A stretch of DNA of 64,000 nt from Aeromonas rivipollensis (lineage in GTDB: Bacteria; Pseudomonadota; Gammaproteobacteria; Enterobacterales; Aeromonadaceae): the NCBI RefSeq assembly GCF_010974825.1, contig NZ_JAAILA010000026.1, positions 186,001-250,000 on the forward strand, read 5' to 3'. The translations under genes and the position numbers were made by a program. Each line of letters starts with the position of its first letter. Within the stretch, counting starts at the first letter, position 1. Positions 58,676 through 64,000 of this stretch are shown piece by piece. The notes under the pieces were generated by a model, which saw only the letters and a program-made list of their open reading frames with translations, searched no databases and was not told where the DNA came from.

Positions 58676-59272
58676 TTACCAGCTCAGCTTGTTGGCGGAC
58701 GGGGTCAGCTCGGCCGCGGTCTGGCCGGTGGGCAGTATCCCCTGCACGCTCAGCTTCTCCAGGCTCGGATAGAGGCTGAACAGGGTCGCCTCAAGGCCAT
58801 TGAGCTTGGCCGGGGTGGCGCAGGTGTAGGTGTACATGGCTCCGAGATCGGCGTGACCCGCTTCGTCATGATGGTCTTCATGCTCGTCGCTGGCAGCCTT
58901 GTCATGGTCATGGTCATGGTCATGGTCATGGTCGTGATCATGATCATGCTCTTCCTTGGCGGCCTGCAGCGCTTGCTGGATCAGCTTGCAGCCGGCGGCC
59001 GGGTCCAGGCGGAACAGGGCGTCAGGCTGCTGGAGGCGGGCGACTGCCTTGGCGTATTGCGCCTTCTCTTCATCGCTCTTGGCGGCGTGCTCGAAACCCA
59101 CCAGATCGGCGGCGGGGGCCTGCAACTCGATCATCAGCTGGTCGCCATCGACCACCAGATTGAGGTGGCCGTGGCCGTGCTCGTGGGCGCCATGGCTGTG
59201 ACTTTCGTGTTCGTCGTGATTTGCCTGAGCGCCAAAGGCGGCTGCGGCCAGCAACAGGGTGACTGCTTTCAT
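58676..59272 (-). CDS. zrgA: ZrgA-like His-rich zinc-binding periplasmic protein (DUF2796)
   Basis: 198 residues. Signal peptide about 1-17, an N-terminal His cluster (residues 19-36, HDEHESHSHGAHEHGHGH), a globular DUF2796 part (LNLVVDGDQLMIELQAPAADLVGFEHAAKS in pieces), an alternating His-Asp run at 109-124 and HEDHHDEAGH after it. It is probably a periplasmic Zn(II) buffer or receptor. In V. parahaemolyticus a zrgA gene of this type is zinc-repressed and heads a zinc-uptake cluster. The His-Asp run is a DNA micro-repeat (CATGGT units) and could vary in length. Confidence 0.82.
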   Translation of the reverse strand: MKAVTLLLAAAAFGAQANHDEHESHSHGAHEHGHGHLNLVVDGDQLMIELQAPAADLVGFEHAAKSDEEKAQYAKAVARLQQPDALFRLDPAAGCKLIQQALQAAKEEHDHDHDHDHDHDHDHDKAASDEHEDHHDEAGHADLGAMYTYTCATPAKLNGLEATLFSLYPSLEKLSVQGILPTGQTAAELTPSANKLSW

Positions 59273-59307
59273 CGTTAATCCTTTTGAAAAATTGATAAGA
59301 AACTGAT

Positions 59308-59598
59308 TCAACGGAAGAAACAATGAAGGTGCGGCGGGGCTCTGATGCGGCTATGACCTGCTGTGGTGGGGGTGACATTCGGCAGGGTGGCGCCGACAAA
59401 CAACGCTATGGCAGAGGACGGGGTGGGGACAAAGGGGGTCGGGGTCAGTGCCAGCTTGCCATCCAGATGCAGGGCGCAGAGGGTGCAGGCATGGCTATGG
59501 TCGGGCAGGTCGGCTTCAAACGGGTGCTGTGCCAGCGCCGGTTGCATCCACAACCAGCCCAGCAGCAACACCCAGATTGTCAACGTGGAACGACCCAT
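59308..59598 (-). CDS. Small secreted Cys/His protein of the zinc cluster
   Basis: 96 residues. Signal peptide (IWVLLLGWLWMQPALA/QHPF), then a possible metal motif HSHACTLCALHLDG (two Cys and three His), then a second hydrophobic stretch (SSAIALFVGATL). The pattern recalls DUF2946-like proteins, some linked to metal homeostasis. It lies 35 bp upstream of zrgA on the same strand, so a role in the same zinc system is likely. Not confidently named. Confidence 0.65.
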   Translation of the reverse strand: MGRSTLTIWVLLLGWLWMQPALAQHPFEADLPDHSHACTLCALHLDGKLALTPTPFVPTPSSAIALFVGATLPNVTPTTAGHSRIRAPPHLHCFFR

Positions 59599-59608
59599 AG
59601 ACCCTTAT

Positions 59609-59632
59609 GGAAAGGGCGCCATCAGCGCCCTT
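59609..59632 (-). terminator. Hairpin between ytfJ and the zinc cluster
   Basis: AAGGGCGC/GCGCCCTT stem with a 5-base loop; minus-strand tail TTTCC is short. It may only partly separate ytfJ from the cluster. Confidence 0.6.
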
Positions 59633-59641
59633 CTCTCTGAT

Positions 59642-60184
59642 TCAGAGATGGGACTGGATGAGCCCCATCACCTTGGTTATCTCGGTGGCATCGAGCTGGC
59701 CATCTTTGGCAAACAGCACCTTGCCCTCTTTATCCAGCACTATGATGGCCGAACTCTCCGGCGCCAGATCCCAGGCGTTGCGGGCCATGCCCTTGGCATC
59801 CAGCACCATGGTGGACCAGGGAAACTCTTTCTTGCTGTCTTCGGCGCTGCTCTTCACAAAAGCGGAGGTGCCCCAGATGGCGTCATTGCTGTTGATGATG
59901 GTGACTGTCTGGTACTTGTCATGGGGCAGCTTGGCCGCCTTGATCGCCTCTATCATGGGGGCATTGAGCTCCTTGGCGCTGGAGCGACCCGCGATATGCT
60001 GGATCAGAAAGACCTTGCCGGTCAGTACCTTGCTTTGCCAGGGCTGGTAGCTGATCTCTTTCTCTTTCAGCACAAGCTCGCCCTTGTCGCCGATGTTGAC
60101 CAGCGGCACCTGGGTCGACTCCTTGATGTTGTGGGCCAGAACCAGGGTTGGCAGCAGCGCCAGGGTAAGTACGAGATGTTTCAT
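59642..60184 (-). CDS. YtfJ family protein
   Basis: 180 residues. Signal peptide 1-17, then a thioredoxin-like fold without a CxxC pair (VFLIQHIAGRSSAKELNAPM; VTIINSNDAIWGTSAFVKSS; ESSAIIVLDKEGKVLFAKDG). E. coli YtfJ is periplasmic and uncharacterised. AAAGGAG precedes the ATG. The 220 bp upstream contain no gene. Confidence 0.88.
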   Translation of the reverse strand: MKHLVLTLALLPTLVLAHNIKESTQVPLVNIGDKGELVLKEKEISYQPWQSKVLTGKVFLIQHIAGRSSAKELNAPMIEAIKAAKLPHDKYQTVTIINSNDAIWGTSAFVKSSAEDSKKEFPWSTMVLDAKGMARNAWDLAPESSAIIVLDKEGKVLFAKDGQLDATEITKVMGLIQSHL

Positions 60185-60404
60185 CCGTATGACACTCCTT
60201 TGTTATGTTATAACGATTTTGGGATCGAGGGAATGGGACAACCCACATCCTAAACTGATCGGATCTGTTTAAAAAGTGTTAAATAAACGCGAGGGTTGAT
60301 CCGGTCGCAGAAGCACTCTGCCCATTAACGTGCGAATAGCGGCGGCAAGGATGGCATGGAGTCGATAAAAATCAACCGCTTGCCCATACACACTGGCAGT
60401 GGAC

Positions 60405-61283
60405 TCAATAGAGTGGCTCACTGATCAGGGGGATCTGGGCCATGGTCATCTGCTGGGCCAGCAGGGGGGAGCCGGTCAGCAGCACGTGGCGCTGGTTGTC
60501 TATCACCAGGGTATCCCCTTCCAACCCGCTGTCGGCTGTGATGGCGAGCCAGGCCGGCGAGACGCTGCCGATGCTGATGCCCGGATAGATTATGCTGAGG
60601 TTGTATTGCGGTGCCAGCTCGGCCAGCAGGCTGGCCATCAGCAGCGCCTTCTCGTCGCTGTCGGCCTTGTTGTCCTGCAGGGCCTGCAGGGGAGGGGCGA
60701 AGTGATCCATCTGTTCGGGCGGGGTGGGGATGGCGCTTAACCACTCCTGCAACAGGTTGACGCTGGTGGCCAGATCCTTGGCCGAGAACTGCCTGGCCAG
60801 GGGCTTGAGATCCCCCTTGAACTGGTAGAACAGCTGGGAGTAGTTGGGCCTCACGCAGGGGAGCTGGCGATTGGCGGGGTGCACGCAGGGCAGCACCCGC
60901 ATCTCATAGAAGGCATCTTCCTGATACTGCTCATAGGCCTGCCAGAACTGGGTGGATTCGAGGCTGTCGTCATGCAGGGTGAAGGCCTGCTCCAGATTTC
61001 GAAACTTGGTCGCCGTCTCCGGGCTGTTCTGGTTGATCTGGTTGATGCTGTTGTAGAGCCTGGGGCTGATGTAGGAGTAGAGGGTCTCCAGCGGATAGTT
61101 GAGGGAGGCATCGAGCAGCGTCATCTCATGGCGGCTGGCCGAGAGGACCCGCTCGTCCGTGCTCAGTTGCAGGTGCTTGCGTTGACCGTCGGCTGATTGC
61201 CACTGCCAGCTCAGGTTGACCTCGTTGGCCATAGCCGCGGAGCCGAAGAGTAGACTCCACATCAGGCCTTGTGCCAGTTTCAT
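60405..61283 (-). CDS. Hypothetical periplasmic protein
   Basis: 292 residues; not recognised. Signal peptide about 1-19 (LMWSLLFGSAAMA/NEV). Two nearby Cys in LPCVHPANRQLPCVRP may form a disulfide. A C-terminal part (EKALLMASLLAELAPQYNLS...) has a transglutaminase-like flavour without a clear catalytic Cys. ATG 61283 (MKLAQ) is preferred to 61292. Monocistronic. Confidence 0.65.
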   Translation of the reverse strand: MKLAQGLMWSLLFGSAAMANEVNLSWQWQSADGQRKHLQLSTDERVLSASRHEMTLLDASLNYPLETLYSYISPRLYNSINQINQNSPETATKFRNLEQAFTLHDDSLESTQFWQAYEQYQEDAFYEMRVLPCVHPANRQLPCVRPNYSQLFYQFKGDLKPLARQFSAKDLATSVNLLQEWLSAIPTPPEQMDHFAPPLQALQDNKADSDEKALLMASLLAELAPQYNLSIIYPGISIGSVSPAWLAITADSGLEGDTLVIDNQRHVLLTGSPLLAQQMTMAQIPLISEPLY

Positions 61284-61406
61284 GGTGTGCATCCTGCTTG
61301 GGTGATACTAAACAACTAGGTGAGCCGACGGAATTTGGATTGGTCTAGTGATGACGATATTGGTAATTATCTGATCCAGCTTTAAATTTAATCAGGAAAA
61401 TAAGTC

Positions 61407-61757
61407 ATGCGAGAAATAACCATGAAGCCTGTTTCAATGTGTTTGCTGATATTGCTCTCGTTGCCGGCACAGGCGGGTCAGGTGATCGTCAATCAGGGCA
61501 TGTCCACGGCAGATACCTTCGCCCTGCGGGATCAGCTGGCGCGGGAACATGAATGGCAGGAGTGGTTGCGGTTCCAGCAGGCCGTCAAGTGGCTGGAGGT
61601 GCTGCCGGTCAACTGCGATCTGGTGGGAGGCGCCGGGCAGGAATATCGCTGTGGTGACAACTATTACCGCCCCTATCGGCAGAACGGGCGCGACCTCTAT
61701 ATCCAGGGGGATCCCCCCGGTCAGTCCCCGCAACGGCCAATAAAAAAGGCGCCATAA
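61407..61757 (+). CDS. Small hypothetical secreted protein
   Basis: 116 residues. Signal peptide (MCLLILLSLPAQA/GQV), then an 85-residue mature part with one Cys pair (VNCDLVGG, YRCGDNYYRPY) and a Pro-rich tail (GDPPGQSPQRPIKK). Resembles small DUF-type periplasmic proteins of Aeromonas and Shewanella; function unknown. AGGAAAA supports ATG 61407; MKPVS at 61422 is an alternative. Confidence 0.7.
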   Translation: MREITMKPVSMCLLILLSLPAQAGQVIVNQGMSTADTFALRDQLAREHEWQEWLRFQQAVKWLEVLPVNCDLVGGAGQEYRCGDNYYRPYRQNGRDLYIQGDPPGQSPQRPIKKAP

Positions 61758-61771
61758 GGCACCTTTTTTTT
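61744..61771. terminator. Bidirectional terminator between the small secreted gene and ppa
   Basis: AAGGCGCC/GGCACCTT stem (one C-A mismatch on plus, G-U on minus) with A6 before and T8 after. The flanking genes converge. Confidence 0.8.
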
Positions 61772-61784
61772 GCGAGGGAGACGC

Positions 61785-62315
61785 TTACTTGGCAGCGTAA
61801 CGCTCGGCAGAAGTCAGGATTTCAGCTTCGGCGGCGGCCTTGTCGCCCCAGCCTTCCACCTTGACCCACTTGCCTGCTTCCAGCTCTTTGTAGCGCTCGA
61901 AGAAGTGCTGGATCTGGGCTTTCAGCAGCTCGGGCAGGTCGTTCACATCCTGGATGTGATCGTACTGCTTGGTCAGCTTGGAGTGCGGCACGGCCACGAT
62001 CTTGGCATCTTCGCCAGATTCGTCGGTCATCTTCAGCACGCCAACCGGACGGCAGCGAATGACGGAGCCGGCCAGCAGCGGGTAGGGAGTCGGCACCAGC
62101 ACGTCGACGGGATCCCCGTCCAGGGACAGGGTGGCGTTCACATAACCGTAGTTGCACGGGTAGAACATAGGGGTGGACATGAAGCGATCAACGAAGATGG
62201 CACCGCTGTCCTTGTCGACTTCGTATTTGATCGGGTCGGCATTCTGCGGGATTTCGATGATGACGTAGATGTCGTCAGGCAGGCTCTTGCCAGCCGGTAC
62301 CAGGTTCAGGCTCAT
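61785..62315 (-). CDS. ppa: Inorganic pyrophosphatase
   Basis: 176 residues, the E. coli length. Family I pyrophosphatase that pulls biosynthetic reactions forward. Signature DGDPVDVLV (with metal-binding Asp), [12 protein letters not shown] and [17 protein letters not shown]. Start [18 protein letters not shown] at 62315 after AAAGGAAA; an in-frame ATG at 62342 is rejected. Confidence 0.97.
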   Translation of the reverse strand: MSLNLVPAGKSLPDDIYVIIEIPQNADPIKYEVDKDSGAIFVDRFMSTPMFYPCNYGYVNATLSLDGDPVDVLVPTPYPLLAGSVIRCRPVGVLKMTDESGEDAKIVAVPHSKLTKQYDHIQDVNDLPELLKAQIQHFFERYKELEAGKWVKVEGWGDKAAAEAEILTSAERYAAK

Positions 62316-62548
62316 GACGTTTCCTTTGAGTGTTGGAGTCAAGTTTGCAGGCCGACATTATAGCGATGTCCCGTCAAATGACCATATTTCGCGGGCAGGG
62401 GAGCGTGCTGGTGGATGTCGCGTCGCCTGAGGCCGTCCGATTTCTGTCGCCTTGCCGGGCCTGGCTGCGCTCTGGTCATGGTCGCGGCTTGTGCCACCGG
62501 GTCAAGAGACCCTAGAATGCGCACTCCCTTACTGGAAAAGGCAGCGGT

Positions 62549-63913
62549 ATGCACATTCACATTCTCGGGATCTGCGGCACCTTCATGGGTGGTCTGGCGG
62601 TGTTGGCGAAACAGCTGGGCTATCGAGTCACCGGCTCGGATGCCAACGTCTATCCCCCCATGAGCACCCAGCTCGAGCAGCAAGGTATCGAGTTGACCGA
62701 GGGCTATGACCCGTCCCAGCTCGATCCGGCGCCGGATCTGGTGGTGATCGGCAACGCCATGAGCCGTGGCAACCCTTGCGTGGAGTATGTGCTGGATCGC
62801 AATCTGCCCTACATCTCCGGCCCCCAGTGGCTGCTGGAGCATGTGCTGCAGGATCGCTGGGTGCTGGCCGTGGCGGGCACCCATGGCAAGACCACCACCG
62901 CCAGCATGCTGGCCTGGGTGCTGGAATACGCCAAGCTCGAGCCCGGCTTCCTCATCGGTGGCGTACCGGGCAACTTCCCGGTCTCCGCGCGCCTGGGCTC
63001 AGCCCCCTTCTTCGTCATCGAGGCGGACGAGTATGACTGCGCCTTCTTCGACAAGCGCTCCAAGTTCGTCCACTACCATCCGCGTACCCTGGTGATGAAC
63101 AACCTGGAATTCGACCACGCGGACATATTCCCGGATCTCGCCGCCATCCAGCGCCAGTTCCATCACCTGATGCGTACAGTACCGAGCAACGGCCGGGTGC
63201 TCTTCCCCCAGGCCGACGACAACCTCACCGCGGTGCGCAAGATGGGCTGCTGGAGCGAGGTGGAGCTGGTGGGCCAGGACGACGCCAAGTGGAAGGCGGT
63301 CAAGCTGGCCGATGACGGCTCCGTCTTCGAGGTGTGGCTGGATGGCGTCAAGCAGGGTGAGGTGCACTGGGAGTGCATCGGCGAGCACAACGTCAACAAC
63401 GGCCTGATGGCCATCGCCGCTGCCCGCCATGCCGGTGTCATGGTGGAGCACGGCATAGCCGCCCTCTGCCAGTTCAAATCCCCCAAGCGGCGGATGGAGC
63501 TCAAGGGCGAAGTGGCGGGCATCAGCGTCTATGACGACTTTGCCCACCACCCCACCGCCATCGAGACCACCCTCGGCGGCCTGCGTGCCAAGGTGGGTAA
63601 GGCCCGTATTCTGGCGGTGCTGGAGCCCCGCTCCAACACCATGAAGCTGGGGGTGCACAAGGAGGAGCTGGCAGGTTGCTTCGACGGCGCCGACGAGGTG
63701 TTCTTCTTCCAGCCGGCGAACATCGGTTGGGACCTTGGCGAGGTAACCGCTCACATGAGCCGTCCGGCTCAGGTGTTTGACGATCTGGAGGCCCTGATCA
63801 ACCGGCTGGTGGCCGAGAGCCGTGCGGGGGATCATATTCTGATCATGAGCAACGGCGGCTTCGGCGGCATTCACGACAAGCTGATAGCCCGCCTCAGGCA
63901 AGGCACATCATGA
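62549..63913 (+). CDS. mpl: UDP-MurNAc:tripeptide ligase Mpl
   Basis: 454 residues. Joins L-Ala-gamma-D-Glu-meso-DAP to UDP-MurNAc in murein recycling. Mur-ligase parts: N-terminal [27 protein letters not shown] loop [16 protein letters not shown] near 111, [14 protein letters not shown], and [15 protein letters not shown]. Its stop overlaps ubiX as ATGA. TAGAAT at 62514-62519 lies about 30 bases before the start and may be the -10 of its promoter. Confidence 0.96.
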   Translation: MHIHILGICGTFMGGLAVLAKQLGYRVTGSDANVYPPMSTQLEQQGIELTEGYDPSQLDPAPDLVVIGNAMSRGNPCVEYVLDRNLPYISGPQWLLEHVLQDRWVLAVAGTHGKTTTASMLAWVLEYAKLEPGFLIGGVPGNFPVSARLGSAPFFVIEADEYDCAFFDKRSKFVHYHPRTLVMNNLEFDHADIFPDLAAIQRQFHHLMRTVPSNGRVLFPQADDNLTAVRKMGCWSEVELVGQDDAKWKAVKLADDGSVFEVWLDGVKQGEVHWECIGEHNVNNGLMAIAAARHAGVMVEHGIAALCQFKSPKRRMELKGEVAGISVYDDFAHHPTAIETTLGGLRAKVGKARILAVLEPRSNTMKLGVHKEELAGCFDGADEVFFFQPANIGWDLGEVTAHMSRPAQVFDDLEALINRLVAESRAGDHILIMSNGGFGGIHDKLIARLRQGTS

Positions 63914-64000
63914 ACAAGCAGATCACCCTGGCGCTGACCGGCGCCTCCGGCGCTCCCTATGCCCTGCGCCTGCTCCAGTGTCTGGTGCAGGCGGACTACA
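63910..64000 (+). CDS. ubiX: Flavin prenyltransferase UbiX, N-terminal part, cut by window edge
   Basis: The first 30 codons are present: [20 protein letters not shown] is the flavoprotein-fold start of UbiX/Pad1, which makes prenylated FMN for UbiD in ubiquinone synthesis. ATG 63910 overlaps the mpl stop as ATGA. Gene order mpl-ubiX is common in gammaproteobacteria. Confidence 0.92.
   Translation, partial: MNKQITLALTGASGAPYALRLLQCLVQADY

Noticed and set aside
62517..62551. ATG 32 bp before mpl as a leader start
   Set aside because: The frame does not stop at the mpl start and similarity is negligible; the sequence is better read as a TAGAAT promoter element.

Overview
The window comes from a GC-rich gammaproteobacterium. 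Gene order and protein sequences point to Aeromonas: it has the enterobacterial blocks lepA-lepB-rnc-era-recO-pdxJ, barA/rlmD-relA-mazG-pyrG-eno-ftsB-ispD-ispF-truD-surE-pcm-nlpD-rpoS and rpsU-dnaG-rpoD-tRNA-Ile2, plus Vibrio/Aeromonas-type features (a DedA-family gene between pcm and nlpD, an SLC13 permease inside cysDNC, a zinc-responsive cluster headed by a His-rich zrgA-like gene). Genus assignment is inference from sequence; no search was run.

Layout. 1-4.7 kb: lepA 3' end, signal peptidase, RNase III, Era, RecO, PdxJ. 4.8-9.0 kb (minus strand): lipoprotein amidase, DUF1456 protein, BarA hybrid kinase. 9.3-17.1 kb (plus): RlmD, RelA, MazG, PyrG, enolase. 17.4-24.1 kb: ftsB to rpoS, covering isoprenoid synthesis, tRNA and protein repair, cell-wall activation and the stationary-phase sigma factor. 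24.2-30.3 kb: tsaD divergent from the macromolecular-synthesis operon rpsU-yqeY-dnaG-rpoD, then tRNA-Ile(CAU). 30.3-38.1 kb (minus): TPR protein, large modular secreted amylase, cytochrome b562/b561 pair, purD, purH. 38.5-41.9 kb: zntR, a RibD-like reductase, ribosome-rescue factor arfA, hemW, rdgB. 42.2-46.6 kb: drug efflux pump, oxidoreductase, small lipoprotein, nfeD/qmcA. 46.8-53.1 kb: assimilatory sulfate genes cysG-cysD-cysN-SLC13-cysC. 53.1-55.1 kb: a lower-GC patch of inverted repeats, an unknown membrane protein, a truncated type I secretion ABC gene and palindromic repeats. 55.2-60.2 kb (minus): TIGR03899 protein, then the zinc cluster (DUF3299, FtsX-like permease, ATPase, His-rich ZrgA, small Cys/His protein) and ytfJ. 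60.4-64.0 kb: two unknown secreted proteins, ppa, mpl and the start of ubiX.

Most unusual signal. Several genes (era, ispF, cysC, barA twice in series, and the zinc-cluster permease) are directly preceded by a short decayed copy of their own start region. Each copy begins with ATG, encodes a peptide resembling the true N-terminus, stays open, and ends at a stop codon that overlaps the true start (usually ATGA). Spacings between copy ATG and real ATG are 62, 62, 110, 119, 77 and 83 bp, all equal to 2 modulo 3, as stop-start overlap requires. The copies differ in sequence, so they are not assembly artefacts. They look like tandem duplications of translation-initiation regions kept or selected as translationally coupled leader mini-ORFs. 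A related duplication of a gene 3' end follows rlmD. I know of no description of this pattern.
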